A stretch of 64,000 bases of DNA from Bryobacteraceae bacterium (GCA_025055455.1 JANWXD010000010.1:39629-103628), one strand, 5' to 3'. Positions 8,879-17,836 are shown, counted from the stretch's first letter. Program-made: numbers and translations. Notes: generated by a model from the sequence alone, not told the origin.

Positions 8879-10636
8879 TCATAGCACGGGGACGCTCTTG
8901 AAGATCTCCCAGGCGTATGCGAAGACACCCGGCGCCACGCCCTCCGAGACCAAGGGCGCGGAAAAACGACCAAACTGGCGGCCATCGTTGGTGGCGATGA
9001 GCCCCAGCATGCCGACGCTGCCGTCGGAGCCGCTGGCCGATGCCGGGGGCAACACGGCAGTGGCCTGAGGGGGGACGGTGAACGTCCGGGCTCCGGCTGG
9101 GGCAGTGCAATAAAAGATCCCCAAGTCGAAAATGGGATCGGCGTCCGTCCCACCGACGCGCCCGCCGCTCATGCCGACGATGGCGACGATTGCGCCCGAC
9201 TCGGTCCCGCCGCCGGTCCAAGTGACGGTCAATGGCTGACCGCGTGCGATGCTGGCGATAGAGTCCCGATTGGTCCATGCAAAGGCGGAGGGGAACTGGG
9301 TCGAAGCCGTGAAAGCCCGTACGTCGGCGCCGCCAGGTGCGGACAGAGTGTACGTTCCGGCCGCCAAGGTGGGGCTGCCGGTCCCCCCCACGCCGCCGAA
9401 ACTCGACTGGTATAGCAGAAGATTGTAGACATTTCCGGCTGCTTTCGGCACCGCCCGATTGGCGGCATTGGGCCCGTTGAGGATCAGTTGCGGACCCGCA
9501 TCGAGGGCTGCCGGAAGCGGCGTTACAGAATCCAAGTCGGCCCGCCCTCGGTGCCGGCGGTAGTAGCAGGTTCCGGTCTCGATCACGAGGCCGGCCGGCA
9601 TGCCATCCATTTGGTCCGCCCGGAAGCGAAAGATTCCTCCGCCGACGTCCTCCGTGGCCATCTCCACATTTCCAAGGCCCGGCAGGGTGACGTGCGAGGT
9701 TGCCTTCGTCAACAAGAAAGAGCCCACCGTGACCGTGCCTCCCGCATCCAGAGCACGAACCTGGTCCGCGGCCAGGAAGGGATGGCTGCAGACATCGACG
9801 CCACCCGGAGCAATGGCCAGTGTGCCGAGATTGCTGAGCCGGCCCCCCGCACGCACTTGGACCGGTACCGCGCATCCCTCCGGGGTATTTAGGGGAAGCG
9901 TGAAATTGATCTGGTCCAGACCGGGCGAGCCGGGGGAGCGGCCGGCATAGGTCGGCGTTATCTCCAAGCCCCCGACGATCACGCGCACTTGCGCCGCGTC
10001 CTTCATGTCGCCGGAGCTTCCGCCAGTGACATCGGAGGCGGGATCCGGTCCCAATCCCGTGCCCCAAAGCACCAGCGACTCGCCTCGACGTGCGGGACGA
10101 AATTGCCAGGTCCGACCCTGATAATTCAGGCTGCCGCTGGTCATCCGAACCAGACTGACTCCGTTGTTCAAATTGCTGTTGGTCACCTGCGCCGGCCCGT
10201 AACCTGCCGCATTAGCCGTGGCAAAACCGAAGTGGCGGTCGACCACCTTCACGCGCACCGGAGCGCTCGCCACGCCGTTGTAGATCACCCGGACGTCGTA
10301 GTCGCCGGCCGGCGTCGTGGAGGGCAGCAGGGCGGCGAGCTGCGTCGCCATGGTGTACCACAGCCGGCATTCGACAGCTGCTCCCCCAGCTGCAGGCGTG
10401 AAAGTTACCCTTGAGCCGGCCAGCTCCGTCGGAAACGGCACGCTGCTCGCCACGGTCAAACTGGAGGGCCCGAGTCCCGTACCGAAGACCACGAACCAGC
10501 TCCCTCGGGCAATGTCCGGCAAGTAGGAACTCGCATGGACAACTCCGGTGCCGTCACTACGAATTACCGGCTGGCCCGGGGCGCTTACACTCAAGACGAG
10601 CACCAGTGAGAAGGCATGGGAAACGCGCGATTTCAT
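8879..10636 (-). CDS. Exported TIGR03437-type protein with unknown C-terminal half
   Basis: A 585-residue protein with signal peptide (residues 1-22, ending APGQ). Residues about 30-265 match the Solibacter-type TIGR03437 module: VVHASSYLPDIARGSWFVVF, FGTGLGPSSL, a second VLWGTGLGPDP block, and PGLDQINFTLP near its end. This module is usually C-terminal to a catalytic or adhesive domain; here it is N-terminal and followed by about 300 beta-rich residues that I do not recognise. The three cysteines of that half are widely spaced. The protein is convergent with the GH36 gene and lies downstream of the broken epimerase. Likely extracellular or surface-bound; function unknown. Confidence 0.75.
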   Translation of the reverse strand: MKSRVSHAFSLVLVLSVSAPGQPVIRSDGTGVVHASSYLPDIARGSWFVVFGTGLGPSSLTVASSVPFPTELAGSRVTFTPAAGGAAVECRLWYTMATQLAALLPSTTPAGDYDVRVIYNGVASAPVRVKVVDRHFGFATANAAGYGPAQVTNSNLNNGVSLVRMTSGSLNYQGRTWQFRPARRGESLVLWGTGLGPDPASDVTGGSSGDMKDAAQVRVIVGGLEITPTYAGRSPGSPGLDQINFTLPLNTPEGCAVPVQVRAGGRLSNLGTLAIAPGGVDVCSHPFLAADQVRALDAGGTVTVGSFLLTKATSHVTLPGLGNVEMATEDVGGGIFRFRADQMDGMPAGLVIETGTCYYRRHRGRADLDSVTPLPAALDAGPQLILNGPNAANRAVPKAAGNVYNLLLYQSSFGGVGGTGSPTLAAGTYTLSAPGGADVRAFTASTQFPSAFAWTNRDSIASIARGQPLTVTWTGGGTESGAIVAIVGMSGGRVGGTDADPIFDLGIFYCTAPAGARTFTVPPQATAVLPPASASGSDGSVGMLGLIATNDGRQFGRFSAPLVSEGVAPGVFAYAWEIFKSVPVL

Positions 10637-10689
10637 TTCTCAGCCCTGTCCTCCTTATCCTCGTGTAGCGTCCTGAGAAAGCAGATCCC

Positions 10690-11488
10690 TCAAAACCCCT
10701 CCGCGCGGCCCCAGAAGCGCTCCCCCAGATCCCGCCGGAGGGAACCTCTTCAAGATCGTCGTACTTGCCTTGGCACTTTAGGTTCAGCCCGTTGGTGACA
10801 GCCGTCATCAGCTCGAAACCAATAAAGTCGCGACTTCGGGGCGCGTAGACCACGGCTACGCAATACTTAGGTCCGTAGCCGACGGAAATTTTCCGCCGCA
10901 CGCCTTGCACCCCGAACTCGGCCTGTCCGCGCTGGTCGCGGACCAAATCGCCGAAGATACTATCCAGAGCCAGGTCCTGGGTGGTGGTATGGGCGAGCGG
11001 AAATTGCGCCATCCGCTTCGGGTGCCACCAGAATTCGCGGCGGCGAGCGAGCACCGCGGCCTTGTCGTCGGCCTCCAAGCGGGCGATCCGCCGATGGGAC
11101 GAAAAGGCGAGCAAGCCGTGGATGGGCTTACCGTTCGAATTGCGGCGCAGGTTCCCGAGACTCGGATTCAGAACGAATGTCCGGCCATTGGCGTACAAGG
11201 TGTCCTGATCGAGACGGTTGGCCCGGGGCGCCAGCTGAGAATCGCCGCACCGCACGGGCTTGCGGGCCAACCCGCTCAACTGCTCGAACGGAACCCAGAA
11301 AATATTGCGGCCGTTGACGGTGAATTCGTAAGCGTTATGGCCGATCGAGGGCGCCACGGAGACCCCCGCGTTTCGCGCGGTGTCTACCAGCCGAACAATC
11401 TCGATTCCGTCGGAAATCGTTCGCGCCGCTTTGTAGGGTTCCGCCACGGAGCCAACCGCCATTAGACAACCCAGACCGCGAGTCTCAT
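10690..11488 (-). pseudogene. Broken exported aldose 1-epimerase (galactose mutarotase-like)
   Basis: The family is recognisable from VSVAPSIGHNAYEFTVNGRN, LAPRANRLDQDTLYANG, NGKPIHGLL and, near the end, ISVGYGPKYCVAVVYAPRSR. Three lesions are visible. The signal-peptide start at 11488 (MRLAVWVV) is out of frame by one base with the rest. About 70 residues containing the expected HPYF catalytic histidine are missing at around 10975-10990, where LAHTTTQD runs straight into SIFGDLVRDQ. An extra G near 10725 shifts the frame, after which the native end ERFWGRAEGF and its stop at 10690 are only readable in another frame. The start overlaps the upstream stop (ATGA), so it was once coupled to that gene. 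Confidence 0.82.
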
Positions 11489-11895
11489 TGATCCCTGTGC
11501 TCTTGAAGGTCGAGCGTCATCTCCTCGCGGCAGCACATACACAACCCAGGCCGGTAGACGCGAATGGCGCACGTCTCGCACCAATAGGTGATCAGATAGC
11601 GCTTTTCGTTCTTGCGGACGAACATAGCCTTGGTGTGAATCGGGCCTACGAGGAAGCGACGCGGCCCTACGAAGCGCCCCACTACCTCCAGGTCCGCCCC
11701 CGTCAACCGCTGGTCGTTCAGGACCGCCACCGTCGACTCGTCCCCGTCAAGCTCGATCGTGCCGTGTTGTTCGGTGTCGAGGGCAGGCGGCTGGCCGGGA
11801 ATTTGCACCAGCCGACCGCGAATCGCAACTTGCTCGGCCACTGCCTCCGACACTAGGGCGGCGGCAGCGAGGAACAGGAACTCACGGCGCAACAT
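11485..11895 (-). CDS. Small exported cysteine-rich protein of unknown function
   Basis: A 136-residue protein with a signal peptide (MLRREFLFLAAAALVSEAVA). The mature part is beta-rich, then carries WCETC and, 13 residues later, CMCC, a spacing compatible with a small metal (zinc or haem-free iron) site or disulfides. The end EEMTLDLQEHRDQ is polar. I do not recognise a named family. The ATG at 11895 starts exactly at the signal peptide; the frame upstream of it is not protein-like. It lies between deoC and the broken epimerase and overlaps the latter by four bases, so it belongs to the same transcription unit. Confidence 0.6.
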   Translation of the reverse strand: MLRREFLFLAAAALVSEAVAEQVAIRGRLVQIPGQPPALDTEQHGTIELDGDESTVAVLNDQRLTGADLEVVGRFVGPRRFLVGPIHTKAMFVRKNEKRYLITYWCETCAIRVYRPGLCMCCREEMTLDLQEHRDQ

Positions 11896-11971
11896 TATCC
11901 TTATTGTATGATGCGGCGCACGAACGACACTCCGGCCGTGGAGTCGCCAATTAGCAAAGCCCGTGACGCCG

Positions 11972-12706
11972 TCAGGACGGCGATGAAACGGCTTGCTCGC
12001 GCAAGCGCGTCTTCCAATCCTCGAGGATCTTGACGGTCGCTGTGGCTCCGAACCGGTCGGCACCCGCTTCGTACGCCGCCAGGGCCATATCCAACGTACG
12101 GACGCCTCCAGCGGCCTTGATGCGCACGTTCGGCCCCGCATAGCGGCGCATCAGCCGAAGGTCTTCGAGCGTGGCGCCCGAGGGGGCGAACCCCGTCGAG
12201 GTTTTCACGAAGTCTACACCCGCACGTGTGGCGATCTTACAGGCAATGATCTTGAGTTCGTCGGTAAGGTAGGCATTTTCGAAAATGACCTTGAGCAGAA
12301 CGCCGGATTCGTGACAGGCATCCGCGATCTGGCGCAATTCCGTCTCCACATATTGGAAGCAGCGGGAGACCAGCTTGCCGATGTTTAGCACCATGTCGAC
12401 CTCGCGGGCGCCGCGGCGGATCAGATCGCGGACCTCGTACAGCTTGGCCGCCGTCGTCGAGGAGCCGTGGGGAAAGCCCGCCACCGAACCTACCGCCACA
12501 TCCGTCCCGCGCAGCCACTCGACAGCCAAATCCACGTCGGACGGACGCACCGAAACGCTGGCGACGCCATACGCGCGTGCGATGCGACATCCTTCCTCGA
12601 CTTGTTCCTCGGTCAGCTCGGGACGGAGCAATGAGTGGTCGATCATGCGCGCCAAGCTTTCGTAGCTAGTAAGTGGGGGCCGGCTCAGTTCGTGGATTGG
12701 ATCCAT
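11972..12706 (-). CDS. deoC: Deoxyribose-phosphate aldolase
   Basis: A 244-residue class I aldolase that splits 2-deoxyribose 5-phosphate into glyceraldehyde 3-phosphate and acetaldehyde in nucleoside catabolism. The Schiff-base lysine is K168 in DFVKTSTGF; the second conserved lysine is K197 in VRIKAAGGVRT; the phosphate-binding GADRFG follows. Length is normal for the cytosolic bacterial enzyme. It starts six bases after the end of cpoB, so it may be the last co-transcribed gene of the Tol-Pal unit, a housekeeping hitchhiker rather than a functional partner. Confidence 0.93.
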   Translation of the reverse strand: MDPIHELSRPPLTSYESLARMIDHSLLRPELTEEQVEEGCRIARAYGVASVSVRPSDVDLAVEWLRGTDVAVGSVAGFPHGSSTTAAKLYEVRDLIRRGAREVDMVLNIGKLVSRCFQYVETELRQIADACHESGVLLKVIFENAYLTDELKIIACKIATRAGVDFVKTSTGFAPSGATLEDLRLMRRYAGPNVRIKAAGGVRTLDMALAAYEAGADRFGATATVKILEDWKTRLREQAVSSPS

Positions 12707-12712
12707 CGTGAA

Positions 12713-13573
12713 TTATTTCGTTTTTCGCCGCGAGGGCGAAAGACCGAGGGCTTTCAGCTGAGCTTTCGCTTTTGCCGCCAGTTCGTGGTTCGGAAAGCGT
12801 TCAATCAAATTGTAAAATTCGTCCCGAGCCTGGTTGCGCCGCCCCACCTTGAGCAGCGCCATCCCTTTCATGTAGTGGGCGTCGGGCGTCTTATTATTGT
12901 CCGGGTATTTCTCCAGGACCAAGTCGAAGGCGCGGATGGCCTGGTCCATTTCTCCGCGCAAGTAATAGATCTCGCCGATGTAGAACTGGGCGTTCGGCGC
13001 TAGTTCCGTATTGCCGAAGTATTGCAGGTAATCAGTGAACTCTTTGAGGGCGAGTTCCAGATTTCCCCCATTCTTGTCGCGCAAAGCGTTTTGGTAGAGG
13101 CTTTCGGCGGAAAGACCGGGCGGGGGACCGCCGGCGCCCGGAGGCGGCGCCGGCGGGGCCTGCAAGGTGCGGACGGCCGTGGAGATGTCCACGATCTGCA
13201 ACTCGAGCCGGCCCATGCGGCGGTTCAGCTCCGCGACGGATTCCCGCAGGGCCTGAAACTCCCCAGCCAGTTGATCCACTTTGGTGCCGATGGCCGTGAC
13301 CGGTCGGCCGACGTTGGCTTCCTGTTCCCGCAGACTCTGGCGGAGGTCGTTGTCGAGCGACGCTACGGCCGTGTTGGTCCTCGCGGCGGCGTCAACGGCC
13401 TGTTGCACCAGCAGATTGAGCCGGTTGAATTGTTCGTCCATCGCGCTCTTGAGCCCGCGGATTTGTTCTCCAAGAAGGGCGATTTCTCTCTGGAGCTCGA
13501 CATACTCTTTGCGCTGTGCCGGACAGAGGCACGCTGTGGCCACCAGCGCGAGGGCGGCCCGCCGTGTCGACAT
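12713..13573 (-). CDS. cpoB: Tol-Pal system periplasmic coordinator CpoB/YbgF
   Basis: A 286-residue periplasmic protein. Signal peptide (MSTRRAALALVATACLCPAQ), then a coiled coil (about 25-135), a proline/glycine linker (APPAPPPGAGGPPPG), and a C-terminal TPR domain starting SAESLYQNALRDKNGG with the repeats FYIGEIYYLRGEMDQAIRAF and HYMKGMALLKVGRRNQARDE. This is the CpoB layout: coiled-coil trimerisation plus TPRs that bind TolA and link cell-wall synthesis to outer-membrane constriction. The ATG at 13573 has a strong GGAGGA site; a longer frame exists upstream but lacks the signal sequence. Last tol gene of the operon. Confidence 0.9.
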   Translation of the reverse strand: MSTRRAALALVATACLCPAQRKEYVELQREIALLGEQIRGLKSAMDEQFNRLNLLVQQAVDAAARTNTAVASLDNDLRQSLREQEANVGRPVTAIGTKVDQLAGEFQALRESVAELNRRMGRLELQIVDISTAVRTLQAPPAPPPGAGGPPPGLSAESLYQNALRDKNGGNLELALKEFTDYLQYFGNTELAPNAQFYIGEIYYLRGEMDQAIRAFDLVLEKYPDNNKTPDAHYMKGMALLKVGRRNQARDEFYNLIERFPNHELAAKAKAQLKALGLSPSRRKTK

Positions 13574-13651
13574 GTTTTCCTCCAGCGAAACTGGCGCCGG
13601 GCGGGGCATATAGCCGGACCCGGCGCCAGTGGTTCTACGGCCTCGTGTGAC

Positions 13652-14428
13652 CTACTGGCCCGCCACGAAATGCACCCGCCGGTTGAGCTGCCAGCACTCC
13701 TCGTTGCTTTCCGTGCACTGGGGCCGCTCCTTGCCGTAGCTGATGGTCTTGAGCCTGTCGGCCGGAACACCCAACTGCACGAGAAACTCCTTGGCGGCAG
13801 TGGCCCGGCGGTCACCCAGGCCCAGGTTGTACTCGGCGGAGCCCCGTTCGTCGCAGTGGCCTTCGATGACGATGGTGGCCTGCGGGTACTCGCGGAAAAT
13901 CTCCTTGAGCGCATCCGCGTTGCGCGTCAGGGTCACGCGCGCGTCCTCACGGATGTCGTATTTGTCGAAGTCAAAATACGCATCCTGGACGCGTTTCTCG
14001 AGCATCTCACTGAGCGTCACCTTCGGCGCGGGCGGGGGAGGCGGCGGAGGCGGCGGAGGCACAGTGACCGTCACCGTGACCGAGCGGCGGTCCTCTCCGC
14101 CCGGACCCTTGGCCGTCAGGGTGTAGGTGGTCGTGTCGTTGGGGAAGACCTGACGGCTGCCGCGCGCCGGCACGGGGCCAATGCCCTGGTTGATCGAGAT
14201 GTCGGTGGCGTTGCTCACGTCCCAGCGCAACGTGGCGGACTGTCCCCGCTGAATCGTCGAGGGCTCCGCCGTGAACTCACTGATGGTCGGCTTGGGGGGC
14301 GGCGGAGGAGGCGGCTCTTCCTTCGGAGGCGGCGGGGGCGGCGGAGGCGCGACTTTTTTCCGGCAACCGCCGGCCGCGAGCAACAGCGAGAATCCCAAGA
14401 GTACGATGCTGATCTTGCGCATGTTCAT
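13652..14428 (-). CDS. pal: Peptidoglycan-associated lipoprotein with an added Ig-like domain
   Basis: A 258-residue lipoprotein; lipobox LLAAGGC at about residue 22. Two polyproline linkers bracket an Ig/PKD-like beta domain (about 50-125, ISEFTAEPSTIQRGQ to RSVTVTVTV). The C-terminal OmpA domain (about 150-258) binds peptidoglycan: YFDFDKYDIRED, VIEGHCDERGSAEYN, LGDRRATAAKEFL and ISYGKERP. E. coli Pal is about 170 residues, so the Ig-like insert is extra and may lengthen the reach from the outer membrane. The ATG at 14428 has a GAGG site four to five bases before it; the longer frame adds only nine residues. It anchors the outer membrane to the wall together with TolB. Confidence 0.93.
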   Translation of the reverse strand: MNMRKISIVLLGFSLLLAAGGCRKKVAPPPPPPPPKEEPPPPPPPKPTISEFTAEPSTIQRGQSATLRWDVSNATDISINQGIGPVPARGSRQVFPNDTTTYTLTAKGPGGEDRRSVTVTVTVPPPPPPPPPPAPKVTLSEMLEKRVQDAYFDFDKYDIREDARVTLTRNADALKEIFREYPQATIVIEGHCDERGSAEYNLGLGDRRATAAKEFLVQLGVPADRLKTISYGKERPQCTESNEECWQLNRRVHFVAGQ

Positions 14429-14478
14429 CTTGACCTCGGCGTATTGAAATTCCAAACCATCCTATCCCACGCGGCGTC

Positions 14479-15864
14479 TCACTTCCATACCGGCCGCATG
14501 TTGCGGCCCTCGGTGGTGAGCTGCCGCAATTGTGTGCCGTCCGCCAGCATAGTCCAGATTTGGGTGCTGCCGGAGCGGTCGGAGGAAAAGGCCAAATGCC
14601 GCCCGTCGGGCGCCCACACCGGATTTTCGTTCCGGCCGGCGCCGTGCGTGAGCTGGACGAACTCGCGTGTAGCGACATCCATGACGAAAATGTTGAAGTT
14701 TCCCGGAGCGTAACCCCGCGTCCAAGCAAACGCGATATGCTGCCCGTCAGGGTGCCAGGATGGGTTGACAGCGTCGCCTTCCCCGGGCGTGAGCCGCACG
14801 ACGTCAGCGCCGTCGATATTCATTTTATAGATCTGGGGCGTCCCGGAACGGCCCGAAACGAAGACGATTTCGGCGCCGGTTTTGGGATTCACTTTCGGCT
14901 CCACGTCAATGGAGTTGGAAAACGTGAGGCGCCGCAACCCGCTGCCGTCCAAATTGGCGATGTAAATCTGGGCGAAGCGGCCGCCGGCCGTCGAGGAAAA
15001 CACGATCTGTTTGCCGTCGGGAGTGAAATCCGGCGTGGCGTTCATTGAAGCGTCCTGGTTATAAAAGCTGAGCCGCGCCCCGGTCAGCAGCGAATGGAGC
15101 AGGATCATGGGCCGACCCCGTGCGTAGCTGGTGAACGCCAGCAGCGTGCCGTCCGGGGAGACGGCAGGCATGAAGCTCAACGAATTGTAGAATGTCAGCC
15201 GCTTCTGGTTCGATCCGTCCGGATCCATGGACCAGATCTCGCGCGTGCCCCGGCCGGTGCGGTCCGAATCGAAGTAAATCTTGGTGCCGAACAGGCTCTT
15301 GTAGCCGAACTGGCCCAGGATGTCGGCAGCGAATTCATGAGCGACTTTGCGCGCGCCTTCTTCGTCGAGCGACCCGAAGTACAGCTTACCGAGGATCTGT
15401 GCGTTGGCCAGATCCGACTGGTTGACGTTGTAGAGCCATGCGAACACAACCAAGCGGTCGCCCTGCACGGCCGAATACCCGAAGGCGAGGTAGTTCGCGC
15501 TCACGGGCGGGTCGGACCAGTCGGTCAGCCACGGGCCCCGTTTCACGATCTCGGGGCGCCCGCCACGCGACGCAGGTTTGACCATCGGCTCGCGGAAATC
15601 CTGCGGGCGCTGCGGGGTCTCCAACGGATACATGCTCTTGGGGACCATGCGGAACAGGCCGGAGGATTCCAGGTCGCGGAACAGAGTCTCGTTGAAGACT
15701 GCCATGTAGCGCTGGGCCTCGCCCGTTCCGCGGAAATCCGGCACGGCGATGGCAGCCCGCTCGCCCTTGACGATCTTGATGATGATGTCGCTTTGCTGCT
15801 GGGCCGCCACGAGCAAGACAACGGCAGCCACCGAGACGACGGCCTTGGTCAGGGTTATGTTCAT
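14479..15864 (-). CDS. tolB: Tol-Pal system beta-propeller protein TolB
   Basis: A 461-residue periplasmic protein: signal peptide (MNITLTKAVVSVAAVVLLVA), an N-terminal mixed domain with IAVPDFRG, and a C-terminal six-bladed propeller made of TolB repeats such as FDSDRTGRGTREIWSMDPDG, MPAVSPDGTLLAF and NPVWAPDGRHLAFSSDRSG. TolB binds Pal and receives energy from TolQRA during division. The start at 15864 overlaps the end of tolA by ATGA, which settles the start although the frame is open upstream. It lies 50 bases ahead of pal. Confidence 0.93.
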   Translation of the reverse strand: MNITLTKAVVSVAAVVLLVAAQQQSDIIIKIVKGERAAIAVPDFRGTGEAQRYMAVFNETLFRDLESSGLFRMVPKSMYPLETPQRPQDFREPMVKPASRGGRPEIVKRGPWLTDWSDPPVSANYLAFGYSAVQGDRLVVFAWLYNVNQSDLANAQILGKLYFGSLDEEGARKVAHEFAADILGQFGYKSLFGTKIYFDSDRTGRGTREIWSMDPDGSNQKRLTFYNSLSFMPAVSPDGTLLAFTSYARGRPMILLHSLLTGARLSFYNQDASMNATPDFTPDGKQIVFSSTAGGRFAQIYIANLDGSGLRRLTFSNSIDVEPKVNPKTGAEIVFVSGRSGTPQIYKMNIDGADVVRLTPGEGDAVNPSWHPDGQHIAFAWTRGYAPGNFNIFVMDVATREFVQLTHGAGRNENPVWAPDGRHLAFSSDRSGSTQIWTMLADGTQLRQLTTEGRNMRPVWK

Positions 15865-16670
15865 CGCTGCAACTGGAACCAGATTTCGATACGCGCCTCG
15901 TCGCGTTCGTAGCCGGCTGGCAGCGGCGGGAAGGGGCTGGCGTCGTAAACGGCGCGCAGGGCCGAGTAATCGAGCGCCTTGTTGCCGCTGGACTGTTCGA
16001 TCCGGACGTCGGAAGTCCTTCCATTCCGGTGAATCACGAAGGTCACGATCACCGGCGGCGCGCTTCGCAGATGGGGATCCACCTGATCCGTGCGCCACTT
16101 CTGCGCAATGATCTGCTCGAGTAGGTCGCGGTACCATCCGAAGCGCGTGCCGAACGCGCCGCGGCCGCCGATGCCGACGCCTCCCCGGCCGACTTGACCC
16201 ACCAGCGGAGACGAGAGGGCTCGACCCGCATCGCTGTAGAGCTGACCAGGCGTCTGCTGGGTTTGCGCCGGCGCCGTGGCAGGACGGGCCGGCCGCGATC
16301 GCACGGGGCTTTCAGCAGGACCGCGCAAAGGGATGGCATCGGGTTCGAGCTGGGATTGCAGCCGGGTCTCGCGCTTCGGCGCCGCCGCCTGGGGGACCGA
16401 GGATTCCGTGTCGTTGGCCAACGGATTGGGAAGTCCGCCGCGGGACGGCAAGGGGATCTGGCGGACCGGAGTGATGCCGACGCTGGAACCGCCAAGCGAG
16501 TTGGGATCACCCCAAGTGTCCACGGGACGGCGCTGCACAAGCGTCTGAAACGCCAGCGCGGCGATCACCGCGGCATGGAGCCCCATCGAGGCCAAGAAAG
16601 GCTTTTTGAGGCCTTCGCGCGTGTCCAGGATGTTGGTATGTGTCGCCATCCCGTTCGCCCATGTCTTCAT
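15861..16670 (-). CDS. tolA: TolA/TonB-like energy-transducing protein
   Basis: A 269-residue inner-membrane anchored protein. Cytoplasmic N-terminus, one membrane helix (about 27-45, FLASMGLHAAVIAALAFQTL), a proline- and charge-rich periplasmic stretch (about 50-150), and a C-terminal TonB-fold domain (about 180-269) with IVTFVIHRNGRTSDVRIEQS and SPFPPLP. By position between tolR and tolB it fills the TolA role, but the C-terminal domain reads like a TonB domain rather than E. coli TolA, and the long alanine-rich helix of TolA is absent. It would carry the TolQR proton-driven force to TolB/Pal or possibly also to TonB-dependent receptors. Confidence 0.85.
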   Translation of the reverse strand: MKTWANGMATHTNILDTREGLKKPFLASMGLHAAVIAALAFQTLVQRRPVDTWGDPNSLGGSSVGITPVRQIPLPSRGGLPNPLANDTESSVPQAAAPKRETRLQSQLEPDAIPLRGPAESPVRSRPARPATAPAQTQQTPGQLYSDAGRALSSPLVGQVGRGGVGIGGRGAFGTRFGWYRDLLEQIIAQKWRTDQVDPHLRSAPPVIVTFVIHRNGRTSDVRIEQSSGNKALDYSALRAVYDASPFPPLPAGYERDEARIEIWFQLQR

Positions 16671-16700
16671 TCTAGCCCGAGGGTTGAGGTGTCGGGCAAC

Positions 16701-17150
16701 CTATCGTCGCCGGCGCGCGGCCTCGTCCAGCGGCTGCGTCACCAGGCGTACTTCGATCTTGGCCTCGGCCAGCTCGCTGACCACTTGCGCGATCGGGTCG
16801 TAGATGGTGGCCTTGTCGGCCCGTAGGTAGACGGCCTTCCCGGGGCCGAAGCGCCGGACGACCGCCGCTCCGAGCTCGTTGATGTTGACCGGTTGTTCGT
16901 TCAGGAACAAGCGCCCGTCGCGGGTGATGGTGACGACCGGCAGCTCCTCGGCGCTGTCGCGCACTTGACGCACCCTGGGGACTTCCACTTCCAAGCCAAA
17001 CTCCATGACGTGCGCCGTGAGCATAAAGATGATCAGCAGCACCAGGACCACATCTACCAGAGGGACAACGTTGATGTCAGAAAGAGACAAGGTGCGGCGG
17101 AAGCGGCCGCGGCCGGTCAGCGGTCCACCGGAGTTGGCGGCGAAGGCCAT
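16701..17150 (-). CDS. tolR: TolR/ExbD proton-channel component
   Basis: A 149-residue ExbD/TolR protein. One membrane helix (about 25-47, INVVPLVDVVLVLLIIFMLT) contains the conserved proton-carrying aspartate in PLVDVV; the periplasmic domain contains VTITRDGRLFLNEQPV and VYLRADKATIYDPIAQV. It assembles with TolQ into a proton-driven stator. The start codon overlaps the tolQ stop (TAATG) and a GAGGAGGG site sits in the tolQ tail, so the two are translationally coupled. Confidence 0.92.
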   Translation of the reverse strand: MAFAANSGGPLTGRGRFRRTLSLSDINVVPLVDVVLVLLIIFMLTAHVMEFGLEVEVPRVRQVRDSAEELPVVTITRDGRLFLNEQPVNINELGAAVVRRFGPGKAVYLRADKATIYDPIAQVVSELAEAKIEVRLVTQPLDEAARRRR

Positions 17151-17836
17151 TATCCCTCCTCGAACTGCCGCTCCGCCACGTTAAGGAACTCCAGCGCAAA
17201 GTCCTCCATGCGCGCGGCAAATTCCCGGATCACGTGACCGAAGTGATTGTAAAAAATGGCGGCGGGAATCGCGGCGGCCAAGCCCGCCGCGGTGGCCACG
17301 AGCGCCTCGGAAATCCCGGGCGCCACCGCCCGCAAGCTGGTGCTGCCAGCCTGGCCCAGGGCGTGGAACGCGTCGATGATGCCCAGCACCGTGCCGAACA
17401 ATCCGATGAAGGGCGAGACGGAGGCCGTGGTGGCCAGCCAGTTCATGTGCCGCTCCTGGCGGGCCAGCTCCTCACTGATGCCCAGCTGCAGGGCTCGCTC
17501 GAGCGCCAGTTTGTTGGCCAGCGTGCCGCGGCTCTTCACCTGGCGTTCCACCTCTTCGTATCCGAATTCGAAAACGCCGGCAAGGGGAGAGGCGCGGAAC
17601 TGTTCCGTGGCCAGCGCGACCTGCTCGAGCCCGTTGGCCTTGCGGAACGCCCGCAGGAACTGGGCGCTGGACAGCCGCGCCTTGCGAAATGCGTTCCATT
17701 TGGCGAAGATGATCGCCCAGGAAACCACGGAGAAGGCGAGCAGGATCACGAGCACGCCGATGCCAACGGGTGAGGCGCGACGGATGAGCTCCCACAGACT
17801 GATTTGAAGCCACAACGAGGGCGCAAGCGCGGTCAA
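17150..17836 (-). CDS. tolQ: TolQ/ExbB proton-channel component
   Basis: About 228 residues of the MotA/TolQ/ExbB family: three membrane segments (about 18-40, 135-155 and 172-195), with the conserved TVLGIIDAFHALGQAG and GISEALVATAAGLAAAIPA. It forms the ring around TolR. I prefer the TTG at 17836 because AGGAGAGGAGA lies just before it; an open frame runs upstream to 17896 but that part looks non-coding. First gene of the Tol-Pal operon; it diverges from recN across about 115 bases, where both promoters must lie. Confidence 0.9.
   Translation of the reverse strand: MTALAPSLWLQISLWELIRRASPVGIGVLVILLAFSVVSWAIIFAKWNAFRKARLSSAQFLRAFRKANGLEQVALATEQFRASPLAGVFEFGYEEVERQVKSRGTLANKLALERALQLGISEELARQERHMNWLATTASVSPFIGLFGTVLGIIDAFHALGQAGSTSLRAVAPGISEALVATAAGLAAAIPAAIFYNHFGHVIREFAARMEDFALEFLNVAERQFEEG

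Noticed and set aside
13022..14713. 563-codon plus-strand open frame opposite cpoB and pal
   Set aside because: Arginine-rich low-complexity reading of the polyproline linkers; both minus-strand genes have signals and clear families.
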